The translations under genes were made by a program, and so were the position numbers. A stretch of DNA of 64,000 bases from Pseudomonadales bacterium (GTDB taxonomy: Bacteria; Pseudomonadota; Gammaproteobacteria; Pseudomonadales; Ketobacteraceae). A model generated the notes under the pieces. The model saw only the letters and a program-made list of their open reading frames with translations. It was not told where the DNA came from and searched no databases. This document shows, in pieces, positions 8,664 through 17,203 of this stretch. The DNA lies in assembly GCA_002701845.1 (NCBI GenBank), contig NZXG01000007.1, positions 16,467 through 80,466 of the forward strand, written 5' to 3'. The number at the start of each line of letters is the position of its first letter. Positions within the stretch are counted from its first letter, which is position 1.

Positions 8664-9481
8664 ATGAGCATCCGCAGCTTTTTTAAGAGAATGCTGGTTT
8701 CCCGCGAAACCGAGTCCATTATTGACCGCATTCCCAAGCCGGTGGGGTCCTTTGATTATGATCCCTGGGGTTACAACACTGACGCGGTAAAGATCGCCGC
8801 CTCGGTGTTGCGGCCCCTGTACGAGGATTATTTCCGGGTGGAGGCCCACGGTCTGGAGCAGGTGCCGGCCCGGGGCCGGTTACTGGTGATTGCCAACCAT
8901 AGCGGACAACTGCCGTTTGATGGCAGCCTGGTGGCCTATGCCATGACCACCAACCCCCATCACCCTCGGGCGGTGCGGGTGATGGTGGAGCGCTGGTTCC
9001 CAACGCTACCCTATGTGGGTAATCTGTTCAATGAGCTGGGCGGTGTGCTGGGGGACCCGGAGAACTGCAGTAAAATGTTGCGCAACGAGGAAGCCATTGT
9101 GGTGTTTCCCGAAGGCGTGCGTGGCTCCGGTAAAACCTGGGACAAGCGCTATCAGTTACAGCGATTCGGGTTGGGGTTTATGCATCTGCGATCAGTGAAC
9201 AGACGCCGGTGCTGCCGGTGGGGATCGTGGGATGCGAGGAGACCATGCCCACGCCATTTCATTTGAAACGGCTGGCGCGATTGCTGGGAATGCCCTATCT
9301 GCCGGTGACCACACCGCTACCCCTGCCCGCCAAAGTGCGGCTCTATTTCGGCAAACCCATGCATTTCAGCGGTCCCATTCTTGGGGAAGAGGATGTGGCG
9401 GAGAAGGTGGAGCAGGTTAAAACGGAAATTGACCGGCTCATTCAGCAGGGATTGCAGGCGAGAAGCGGGTGGTTCCGATGA
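8664..9481 (+). pseudogene. Lysophospholipid acyltransferase-type gene, interrupted by a one-base frameshift
   Basis: The first frame runs from ATG 8664 with a PlsC-like acyltransferase domain: an NHSGQLPFDG substrate/catalytic motif and a VVFPEGVRGSGK motif. It leaves the family pattern after GFMHL at about 9188. The expected continuation (ISEQTPVLPVGIVGCEE and onward) is intact in the +1-shifted frame to the stop at 9479-9481. Adding one G between 9188 and 9189 (CTG-GCG) rejoins both parts into about 272 residues. The damage is either a true null mutation or a missed base in a G run. Such enzymes acylate lysophosphatidate or related lipids at the inner membrane. The final TGA overlaps the next gene's ATG (ATGA), so the original operon geometry is preserved. 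Confidence 0.8.
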
Positions 9482-10431
9482 GTAGCAAACAGAAACCTGA
9501 GGTGCTGGTCACCGGCGCCGGAGGCTCCCTGGCGCAGTATGTGATCAACGACCTGAAACGGGACTATCACGTGGTGTTGGTGGATTTTCGCCGGCGGGTG
9601 CAACTGGAAGAAGGCATGTCCAGTTACCGGGTGGAGTACAACAAGCGTGGCTTCGAGGACATATTTCGCAAACACAAGATCGAGGCGGTGATTCATCTGG
9701 GACGCATGGGGCTCTACGAGTCCACCCACCGTAACCGCTACAACCACAACGTACTGGGCACCCAGCGGCTGCTGGATTTGTGCCACAAATACGGAGTGGG
9801 GCGGGTGTTGGTGCTCTCCACTTATTATGTGTATGGCGCCAGCCCCTACAATCCGGCGCTGTTGACCGAGGAGGCGCCACTGAAGGCATCGGAACTGACC
9901 ATGGACCTGGTGGACTCGGTGGAACTGGAAAACCTGGCCAATATCTATCTGTGGAAATACCCGGAACTCAATATCACCATTTTGCGGCCCTGCAATATCG
10001 CCGGTCCCGGCGTATTGAATTCCCTCAGCCTGCTATTGTCGGCCCGCTGGGCGCCGGTGCTGGTGGGCTTCTCCCCCATGATGCAGTTTATTCATGTGGA
10101 GGATATGGCGCGGGCGGTGGTGCTGGCGTTTGAGCAGAACAAGCCGGGTATTTACAACGTGGCCACGGATGACTGGGTGAGTTATCAGGAGGCGGTGAGT
10201 CAGTGTGGCTGCAGTCGCCTGCCCATCCCGTCGGTACCGGATGGGCTGCCGCGCATGATCAGTAAGCGAATGAACTGGAAGGGCTGGCCTCCGTATCTGG
10301 TGACCTATTACAAATTCCCGGTGATCATCGACGGCAGCCTGTTTAACCAGACCTTTGACTTCAAGCCCCGCCGCACCCTGGATGATATATTTGCTTATTA
10401 TCGGGAGAAGAAGGAAATGGGCATCCTTTGA
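9478..10431 (+). CDS. Extended SDR (NAD-dependent epimerase/dehydratase-like) lacking the usual Tyr-Lys pair
   Basis: The 317-residue protein has an N-terminal Rossmann fold with VTGAGGSLAQ as nucleotide motif, an LSTYYVYG strand carrying the catalytic-type Ser/Thr, and an LRPCNIAGPG substrate-side motif. Where extended SDRs normally have YxxxK, it reads DLVDSVELEN, so the catalytic Tyr and Lys seem absent. It may bind NAD(P) without standard epimerase chemistry, or act as a lipid or quinone companion like other atypical SDRs. ATG 9478 overlaps the stop of the acyltransferase gene by four bases, indicating translational coupling. A hairpin spans the stop codon, and a second ABC1 kinase gene converges on it. 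Confidence 0.8.
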   Translation: MSSKQKPEVLVTGAGGSLAQYVINDLKRDYHVVLVDFRRRVQLEEGMSSYRVEYNKRGFEDIFRKHKIEAVIHLGRMGLYESTHRNRYNHNVLGTQRLLDLCHKYGVGRVLVLSTYYVYGASPYNPALLTEEAPLKASELTMDLVDSVELENLANIYLWKYPELNITILRPCNIAGPGVLNSLSLLLSARWAPVLVGFSPMMQFIHVEDMARAVVLAFEQNKPGIYNVATDDWVSYQEAVSQCGCSRLPIPSVPDGLPRMISKRMNWKGWPPYLVTYYKFPVIIDGSLFNQTFDFKPRRTLDDIFAYYREKKEMGIL

Positions 10432-10438
10432 TGCCCAT
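10417..10438. terminator. Hairpin at the end of the SDR gene, possible bidirectional terminator
   Basis: ATGGGCATC and GATGCCCAT form a perfect 9-base-pair stem with a CTTT loop, spanning the SDR stop codon. GATGCCCATCAGCG is then repeated at 10452-10465, so two alternative stems could form. There is no clear U-tract, which makes this a weaker terminator call. It lies between two convergent genes. Confidence 0.45.
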
Positions 10439-10480
10439 CAGCGCCAGTTGGGATGCCCATCAGCGGGGCCTGGATATCGG

Positions 10481-11806
10481 CTAGTGAATCCGGTTCCAGG
10501 TCATATCCGGAGTGATGTTAAGCCGCTCGTCCATATAGATGTTGGACTCCATGGCCAGCAGACGCACGTAGCGGTCGAAGTACAGCAACTGTTTCAGCAG
10601 CAGGGCGAATTCCCTCGGAAAATGGATGCCGTGACGCTTGCCTACCCCCACCAGTTCCATCATCACCTTGTTGACTTCCTGCTCGTTGATGGAGAGCATT
10701 TCCCCGGCGTGGAGATCCACCTCCGGCATCACTTTGTCCATGCGGGTGTAGAGGGCTTCGATATCCCGGGCCAGCTGCCCGGTGTCCACCTGCTGATCGG
10801 TCATGCCGATCCCCAGCATGGCTTCGGCCATTTCGGCATAATTTTCCTGGCCGATGGCCCAGATGAACTTGGACACTGATTCCCAGGTGCTGGGCTTGAT
10901 TCGCCCCACAATGCCGAAATCGATAAAGCCGATGCGGCCGTCTTTTAACACCAGCAGGTTGCCGGCGTGCACGTCGGCGTGGAAGGATTCGCAGAACAGC
11001 AGGCTGGAAAACCAGGTGTTCATGGCAGTGATCAGCGCCGACTCGGGATCGGCCACGATGTGCTGGATGCTCTCCAGATCGGTAAAGGGCACGCCGTACA
11101 GGCGCTCCATGGTCAGCACCCGCATGGTGGAGGCCTGGGGGTAGGTGCGGGGGGCAATGGCCTGGTTGTTGCCGGTTTCCTGCAGAAAGCGGTGGAAATC
11201 CTCGATATTGCGGGCCTCCTGATAGAAATCACATTCCGCCAGCATGCCTTTCTGGATTTCGTCCACGATGGCCGAGAGGGAGGCCATACTCAAATTGGGC
11301 ACAAAGTATTCCAGCACCCGGGCGCCCACATAAAGAAAGTTAAGATCCGTCAGCAGAATGTTTTCCACGCCGGGTTTCTGCACCTTGACCACCACATCCT
11401 CGCCGGTAATCAGTTTGGCCGCATAAACCTGGGCGATGGAGGCCGAGGCCAGGGGCACCGGATCGAACTCCGCGAACACGGCTTCCAGTGATTTCCCCAG
11501 CTCCTGCTCAATGGTGCGCTTCATGGCGGCAAAGGGGACCGGTGTGGTTCGGTCCAGGCACAGTTGAAATTCCTCCACATAATCATCAGGGAATATAGAG
11601 GGTGAACTGGCGATGAACTGACCCAGCTTGATATAAGTGGTGCCCAGGCGCTCGAAGGTTTGCCGCAACAGTTTGGGTGCCGGAGGGCGATCCCCCAGCA
11701 GCCATTCAACCCCGGTCTGGGCAAGCACCCGAACCGTTTGACCAATGCGGAAGGCGCCTTTGATGCCGGCGCTGAGCGTCGTCAAATTTGTTGCTTTACT
11801 GGCCAT
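10481..11806 (-). CDS. ABC1/AarF/UbiB-family atypical kinase, copy 2
   Basis: The 441-residue protein carries KLGQ (YIKLGQFIAS), the Ala-rich loop (ASASIAQVYAA), the lysine strand VVVKVQKPG, the catalytic block HADVHAGNL and the metal-binding FIDFGIVG. It is clearly a paralogue-type relative of the kinase at 6879-8261 but of a different subgroup, with long stretches that do not match. Members act in quinone or lipid metabolism; the substrate is not predictable from sequence. ATG 11806 has AAGGGTG upstream. The gene converges on the SDR gene and diverges from a serine hydrolase gene, with a 300-base gap in which I see no gene. Confidence 0.85.
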   Translation of the reverse strand: MASKATNLTTLSAGIKGAFRIGQTVRVLAQTGVEWLLGDRPPAPKLLRQTFERLGTTYIKLGQFIASSPSIFPDDYVEEFQLCLDRTTPVPFAAMKRTIEQELGKSLEAVFAEFDPVPLASASIAQVYAAKLITGEDVVVKVQKPGVENILLTDLNFLYVGARVLEYFVPNLSMASLSAIVDEIQKGMLAECDFYQEARNIEDFHRFLQETGNNQAIAPRTYPQASTMRVLTMERLYGVPFTDLESIQHIVADPESALITAMNTWFSSLLFCESFHADVHAGNLLVLKDGRIGFIDFGIVGRIKPSTWESVSKFIWAIGQENYAEMAEAMLGIGMTDQQVDTGQLARDIEALYTRMDKVMPEVDLHAGEMLSINEQEVNKVMMELVGVGKRHGIHFPREFALLLKQLLYFDRYVRLLAMESNIYMDERLNITPDMTWNRIH

Positions 11807-12106
11807 TCACAAACACCCTTGTGGCTGGAGTCCTGTTGCCGAAGTGGCGGGCGCTGGTTGCGGCGCCACCGGAAATCCGCGCTGCCCGCCCGGGCGGCGC
11901 GGACTCTTATTTTACACGGATTCCAAAGCGGAACGCACCTGGTGTTAACAGGCGTCAAAGGGCGAGGGGCCAGAGATGGACAGATCCCCATTTTTTGCGT
12001 AGGCTTAGCGCTCCGTTCGCCGGGTCCAGTGACTTGCCTTATCGGTTGCAAGTGAATGCAGGCAGGGCCGGGCGGGGGCTGGTTCGCAGGCGGGAGCATT
12101 CAACGT

Positions 12107-13375
12107 ATGTTCGGGTTTAAGAATCCACTGGCAACTATTGAAAACAATATCGAGGTGCCGCGATCCCTGAAAGGCATCGTCGACGTGGCGGACAATGAAT
12201 CCAGCGCGGAGATGCTGGGGCTTACCGAGCACGACCGTGAAGTCATCTGGGGCGCGGTGAAGAAGCTGTATCGCACCGGTGCTTATCCCGCGCTGTCCAT
12301 TTGTATTCGCCGCTATGGCGAGATTCTGCTGAATCGTTCCATTGGCCATGCCAAGGGTAATGGGCCTGACGAGACCGGGGTGCCCAAGATTCCCGCCACC
12401 ACCGAAACGCCGTTTTGCCTGTTCTCAGCCTCCAAAGCCGTCACCGCCATGATGATTCATCTGCTGGAGGAGCGTAACCAGATCAATCTGATGAATCCGG
12501 TGAGCTATTACGTTCCGGAGTTTGGTTCCCACGGCAAAAAGCGGATCACCGTGCAACAGATTCTGTCCCACCGCGCCGGTATCGCCAGCTTCAAGGACAT
12601 TGATCCGGAAATTCTGTTTCACCACGATCAGGTGATCGAGCTGATCTGCAACGCTGAGCCCACCAATGTCACCGGGCGGGAACTGGCCTACCACGCGCTC
12701 ACCGGCGGTTATGTGCTGGGGGAACTGGTGCAGCGCATCACCGGCGAAAGTATCCGGGAATTCCTGCGGGTCAATGTGCAGGAGCCCATGGGCATGCGTA
12801 ACTTCAATTACGGTTGTCCGCCGGAGCGGTTTCCGGAGGTGGCCACCAACTATCTCACCGGGTTACCGGTGGTATTTCCCGCCCGGCAGTTTATCAAACG
12901 CATTTTGGGAGCGGAGCTGGCCACAGCCATTGAACTCTCCAATGACCCCCGCTTCTACCAGCAGATCATTCCCGCCGGTAATATGACCGCTACCGCGGAA
13001 GAGTGCTCGCGCTTCTTTCAGTGTTTGCTGAACGGCGGCGAATACGAAGGCCAGCGCATTTTCCAGCCGGTCACCATTGAGCGTGCTGTGCGCGAGGTCA
13101 ACGCCATGGAGCTGGACCGCACCCTGCTGCTCCCCATGCGTTACAGTGCCGGCATGATGCTGGGGAACTACCCCATCGGACTGTTCGGTCCGGCGGCGCC
13201 TCATGCCTATGGCCACATCGGTCTTACCAATAATTTCTGTTGGGCGGATCCGGAGCGCAAGCTTGCGGTGGCACTGCTTACCTCGGGAAATCCGGTCCTG
13301 GGCAGTCATTTACCCTACATCGGACTGCTGTTGACCACCATCTCCCGGCGTTGTAAGAAGGTGTTCCGACAGTAA
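12107..13375 (+). CDS. Serine hydrolase, beta-lactamase/penicillin-binding-protein fold (class C-like)
   Basis: The 422-residue product has the SxxK motif FSASKAV (about Ser107-Lys110), a Tyr in AYHALTGG near residue 195, and an HIGLTN element near the C-terminus equivalent to the KTG/HxG box. There is no signal peptide at the chosen start, so it is probably cytoplasmic and more likely an esterase of the EstB type than a beta-lactamase. ATG 12107 is preferred over an upstream frame start at 12056 because GGGAG lies 10 bases before it. A haloalkane dehalogenase gene follows after 21 bases, probably in the same operon. The substrate could be a short-chain ester. Confidence 0.8.
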   Translation: MFGFKNPLATIENNIEVPRSLKGIVDVADNESSAEMLGLTEHDREVIWGAVKKLYRTGAYPALSICIRRYGEILLNRSIGHAKGNGPDETGVPKIPATTETPFCLFSASKAVTAMMIHLLEERNQINLMNPVSYYVPEFGSHGKKRITVQQILSHRAGIASFKDIDPEILFHHDQVIELICNAEPTNVTGRELAYHALTGGYVLGELVQRITGESIREFLRVNVQEPMGMRNFNYGCPPERFPEVATNYLTGLPVVFPARQFIKRILGAELATAIELSNDPRFYQQIIPAGNMTATAEECSRFFQCLLNGGEYEGQRIFQPVTIERAVREVNAMELDRTLLLPMRYSAGMMLGNYPIGLFGPAAPHAYGHIGLTNNFCWADPERKLAVALLTSGNPVLGSHLPYIGLLLTTISRRCKKVFRQ

Positions 13376-13396
13376 CCCACTCCCCAGAGGTGAAGT

Positions 13397-14293
13397 ATGG
13401 ATGTTGTGCGGACACCGGAAAGTCGATTCAAGCGCCTGGCGGACTACCCCTTTACCCCCCACTACACCGAGGTGGGCGATGCTGGCGTGCGCATGCACTA
13501 TCTGGACGAGGGACCGGAAGCCGCCGATCCGGTGCTGATGCTCCACGGCGAACCCAGTTGGAGCTATTTGTACCGGCACATGATTCCGGTGGTGGCCGCC
13601 GCCGGCCACCGGGTGATTGCGCCGGATCTGATTGGTTTTGGCAAATCCGACAAGCCCACCGCCCTCAAGGACTACAGCTATCAATCCCATATGGACTGGA
13701 TGCAGACTTTCCTGGATCGTCTGCAGCTCAACAATATCACCCTGGTGTGCCAGGACTGGGGTTCGCTGATCGGTTTGCGGCTGGCGGCGGAGAATGAATC
13801 GCGGTTTAAGGCCATTGTGGTGGGCAACGGAATGCTGCCAACGGGTGATCAACCGGCGCCGCCGGCGTTTCGCATGTGGTGCAACTTCGCCCGCTACAGT
13901 CCCTGGTTTCCCATTGCCCGGATTATCAATACCGGCAGCTTTAAAAAACTCGGGCCGGAAGAGCGGCGGGCCTATAACGCGCCGTTTCCCGGCTCCCGCT
14001 ACAAGGTGGGGGCGCGGGCCTTTCCTCCACTGGTGCCGGTGACTCCGGACAATCCCGCCAGTGCCGCCAACCGCGCCGCATGGCAGGTGCTGGAACGCTG
14101 GCAGAAGCCGTTCCTGACCACGTTTAGCAACGGTGACCCCATCACCCGTGGCGGCGACAAGTATATGCAGGAACGAATTCCGGGGGCCCGGGGTCAGCCC
14201 CATCAGACCCTGGTGGGCGGGCATTTCCTGCAGGAGGATTCCCCGGTGCCTTTCGCCCGGGCCATCAATGATCTGCTGGCCCGCATGGGTTAG
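13397..14293 (+). CDS. Haloalkane dehalogenase, HLD-I type
   Basis: The 298-residue alpha/beta hydrolase has the full HLD-I set: HGEPSWSYLYR (oxyanion region), the nucleophile elbow CQDWGS with Asp120 followed by halide-binding Trp121, an acid in SNGDPITRG (Asp247) and a base in GGHFLQED (His276). This matches the Asp-Asp-His order and spacing of DhlA. Enzymes of this group replace a halogen on an alkane with hydroxyl, releasing halide. Alcanivorax strains are known to carry such enzymes. A good ribosome site (AGAGGTGA) precedes ATG 13397. The gene follows the serine hydrolase gene closely. Substrate range cannot be told from sequence. Confidence 0.88.
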   Translation: MDVVRTPESRFKRLADYPFTPHYTEVGDAGVRMHYLDEGPEAADPVLMLHGEPSWSYLYRHMIPVVAAAGHRVIAPDLIGFGKSDKPTALKDYSYQSHMDWMQTFLDRLQLNNITLVCQDWGSLIGLRLAAENESRFKAIVVGNGMLPTGDQPAPPAFRMWCNFARYSPWFPIARIINTGSFKKLGPEERRAYNAPFPGSRYKVGARAFPPLVPVTPDNPASAANRAAWQVLERWQKPFLTTFSNGDPITRGGDKYMQERIPGARGQPHQTLVGGHFLQEDSPVPFARAINDLLARMG

Positions 14294-14306
14294 GGGTGGC
14301 GCCAGG

Positions 14307-16463
14307 TCACTCCAGCATCACCGTGGCCTGCATGCGCTTGGCGGGAATCAGACGCAGGGCGGATGACAGCCTTGGTTCCTGCCCCAGGTGGTGGCGGTAA
14401 ATGGCCTGGTAGGTGAGGATATTCTTGACGTAGTCGCGGGTTTCGTTGAACGGAATAGCCTCCACCCAGATATCGCCGGGTACCGGCAGGTACTCCGGCT
14501 GCCAGGCATCGGCCCGGTGGGGCCCGGCGTTATAGGCGGCGGTGGCCAGGATTTGATTGCCATCAAAGCGGTGCAGTAACTGGCTCATGTAATGGGTTCC
14601 CAGCCGCACGTTGACCTCCGGCGTCAGCATGGCGCTGGTGCTGGGGGTGGGAATCCCCAGCTCCCGGGATAGCTGGCGCGCGGTGCGGGGCATAATCTGC
14701 ATCATGCCCATGGCTCCCACCGGGCTGCGGGCCCGGGCCAGGAAGGCGCTTTCCTGACGAATCAGGGAAAACACCCAATCCTGGGGCACGCCGTTGTCTT
14801 GGGCGTACTTGGTGACCACCGGGCCATAGGCGGTGGGAAAGCGGATCTCCAGATCGTTGTAGGCCTCCGACCGGTAGGCGGCACGAATGGCCGGATGATA
14901 CCAGCCCCAGAGCGTCGCCAGATGCGCCAGTACACTGCGTTCACGTTCGTCGGTGCGGCGAATCAGGTGTTCCCACTCCAGCCGGGCCAGCCGCTCCTCA
15001 TCCATCAGGAACAGCTCCCGGGCCCGGCGTACTGCCGGCCACTGACTGACCTGCAGTAATTCCTGATCGCTGATACGGGTGCGTTCCATATTCAGATTCA
15101 GGGGTTGTTGCAGGCGCTCGCTGGCGAGAAAGCCATAATAATTGCGTTCCCGGGATAGTTCCCGCAGCCGCTGGCGGGGCTGGTGGTTGGCAAATTTGGC
15201 GGTCACCACCGAGGGGGGCAGCAGATCCAGGAACTGCTCCTCGTGATACAGGGCACGGGAAAAGCGCTGCTGAAAGCTCAGCATGTCCACATGGTGGGCG
15301 TCGATGCGAATACGCGGCAGTTGCTGCAGGTCCAGGGGGCCGAGTTTTTCCTCCGCCCGGGCCAGCCAGTAGCGCCAGGTATTTTCACCGGCTTCTTCAT
15401 TCTCCAGCAGCGCCAGCCAGATCCGCAAGCGGGGCCAGTCCTGCTCGTAGAGAGCATGGCGCAGCCCCAGGGGAATGATATCTTTGTCAAACCTCCCGTA
15501 CTGGGCTGCCTGACTGAGCCAGTAGCGGGCGTTGTCCTGGCGCCGGATGCCCAGCACAAAGGCAAATTCGTTGGCCACCCGGGCCCGTTCGGCGGCGCTG
15601 AAATCGAAAGCCTGCTGGTATTGGGGCCAGAGCGTCTGAGCCAGTTCCGGCTCCCGCCGGATCAGTCGGGAGAAGGCGGTGACCAGCATGGGCCGGGCCT
15701 GCTCGCCCCACCGGCGATAACGCGCCAGGGCACGCAGGCGGCGGGGGGCACGGTACAAGTCCCGCCATTCCCGGGCCATGGGTTGCCATTCCTTGGGTAG
15801 ATAGCGTTCCAGATAACGGGCCAGCTGCAGCTTGCGATTGTCCATGGCCATGGCGGTGCGTTCCCAGGCCAGGGAGCCATGCATCTCCCCGGTGGTTTTC
15901 CATACCTCGAACAGCGGGTCGCAGGCAGCGTCCTGGGAGGCGCCCACCAGCCACATGCGGCGGGCACCGGCGAAGGCCGCCTCCCGTTCCCCGGTTTTGT
16001 ACAGGGCCCAGTAGTAGTAGCAGTCGTATTCGCTGGAATACTGCCCCAGGCGGTACTCCTGCAGGTAGGTGTCCCAGTCTTTCTCCCGCGTCAGCTGACT
16101 GATCCAGCGTCGTCTCAGCCAGCTGCCCATGGGCGCGTCGGGGAACTGGCGAATGAACTCTTCCAGGTCCTCTTTTTCCAGCGTATCAATGTAGCGGGCG
16201 TACTCCTTGTATTTGAGATAGGGGTACAGTGGATAGTCACGCAGGGTTTCGGCCTGCCGGGCGAAGCGCTGGCGCTGGCCCTTGCTGAGCAGATTCAGTG
16301 TATCGCGGTATTGCTGGCGCTGCGGTTGTAAGCGGGCCTGTTCGCTGGCGTCCAGACTCTGGCCATAAGTGGCGGCGGCCGGGGAGGAGGCCGCAACCAT
16401 TCCCCACAGCAGTAGGAGCCGCAGTCCGGTGGCGCTGATCAAGACACGCAATATGGTATTCAC
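14307..16463 (-). CDS. slt: Soluble lytic murein transglycosylase, Slt70 type
   Basis: The 718-residue protein has a signal peptide (cleavage near AAATYG), a long alpha-helical superhelix typical of Slt70 over about residues 35-530, and a C-terminal SLT catalytic domain. Its catalytic glutamate is in IRQESAFL, followed by GAMGMMQIMPRTA and TAAYNAGP. It cleaves glycan strands of periplasmic peptidoglycan to 1,6-anhydromuropeptides for recycling. The start at GTG 16463 gives a full signal peptide but lacks an obvious ribosome site, so the true start may differ by a few codons. The gene converges on the haloalkane dehalogenase gene with 13 bases between. Confidence 0.9.
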   Translation of the reverse strand: MNTILRVLISATGLRLLLLWGMVAASSPAAATYGQSLDASEQARLQPQRQQYRDTLNLLSKGQRQRFARQAETLRDYPLYPYLKYKEYARYIDTLEKEDLEEFIRQFPDAPMGSWLRRRWISQLTREKDWDTYLQEYRLGQYSSEYDCYYYWALYKTGEREAAFAGARRMWLVGASQDAACDPLFEVWKTTGEMHGSLAWERTAMAMDNRKLQLARYLERYLPKEWQPMAREWRDLYRAPRRLRALARYRRWGEQARPMLVTAFSRLIRREPELAQTLWPQYQQAFDFSAAERARVANEFAFVLGIRRQDNARYWLSQAAQYGRFDKDIIPLGLRHALYEQDWPRLRIWLALLENEEAGENTWRYWLARAEEKLGPLDLQQLPRIRIDAHHVDMLSFQQRFSRALYHEEQFLDLLPPSVVTAKFANHQPRQRLRELSRERNYYGFLASERLQQPLNLNMERTRISDQELLQVSQWPAVRRARELFLMDEERLARLEWEHLIRRTDERERSVLAHLATLWGWYHPAIRAAYRSEAYNDLEIRFPTAYGPVVTKYAQDNGVPQDWVFSLIRQESAFLARARSPVGAMGMMQIMPRTARQLSRELGIPTPSTSAMLTPEVNVRLGTHYMSQLLHRFDGNQILATAAYNAGPHRADAWQPEYLPVPGDIWVEAIPFNETRDYVKNILTYQAIYRHHLGQEPRLSSALRLIPAKRMQATVMLE

Positions 16464-16740
16464 TATCGGGGTACCCGGTGGTGGTGACTCATGCGGATTG
16501 TTTTGCTTCTTAATTTAGTATGGATAGCAGAGAAAGCGATAAATTTCAGGTGGTTAAACCTTTTTTTGCAGAAATTCCCGGATCGGGTACAAAAACCGTC
16601 CGACTTGATAAGTTTTTGATCTGCCAGCGTGAAACAGTTTATTGGAGCGGGGTGTTGTGGTCACCGGAATGAACGCTAAACTTAAAGGAGAGCAGCAATA
16701 ATAACATCACCGGCTTCGGCTCAGGTGAACTGGCATCAGC

Positions 16741-17109
16741 ATGGGGACTATGGAAAAGCGTATCCGAGAAAAACGTGTCATCCAACGGCATCACCTGCGG
16801 TACTACCTCAGCGTGTACAACCGAAAAACCGGCAAGCCCATCGGTTATATCGTGAATATTTCCACCGAGGGCCTGCGTCTGGTCAGTCATATTCCGTTGT
16901 TGACTCACAGCGTGTTTCAGTTTCGCATCAAGCTGCCCCGGGAAATTGAGGGCGCCCGCAATATCGACTTTGATGCATTGAGCTGTTGGTGTCGACCGGA
17001 TGTAAGCCCGGATTGTTTTGATACCGGTTTCAAGTTGATTGACCCACCCAAGGAGTTGATGGATTTGATCGAGGGTCTCGCCACCTACTTCAGTTTTAAA
17101 ATCGATTGA
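16741..17109 (+). CDS. PilZ-domain protein, possible c-di-GMP effector
   Basis: The 122-residue product fits a single PilZ domain: an Arg-rich segment (REKRVIQRHHLR) followed by the NISTEG motif of the D/NxSxxG type about 25 residues later, then beta strands to the C-terminus. PilZ domains bind cyclic di-GMP and change motility, adhesion or exopolysaccharide output. The Arg motif is not the textbook RxxxR with ideal spacing, so ligand binding is probable but not certain. Start could be ATG 16741 or ATG 16750; AGGTGA lies upstream of the first. It stands alone after a 277-base gap in which nothing else is evident. Confidence 0.75.
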   Translation: MGTMEKRIREKRVIQRHHLRYYLSVYNRKTGKPIGYIVNISTEGLRLVSHIPLLTHSVFQFRIKLPREIEGARNIDFDALSCWCRPDVSPDCFDTGFKLIDPPKELMDLIEGLATYFSFKID

Positions 17110-17203
17110 TTCACAGTTCCGGGTCCGGTGCCGGCACCAAGGTTGCCCGCTGCGGGGCTTGCTGTCAAAATCATCTGGTGAGAAAGCAGCCAGTGATACT
17201 GCC

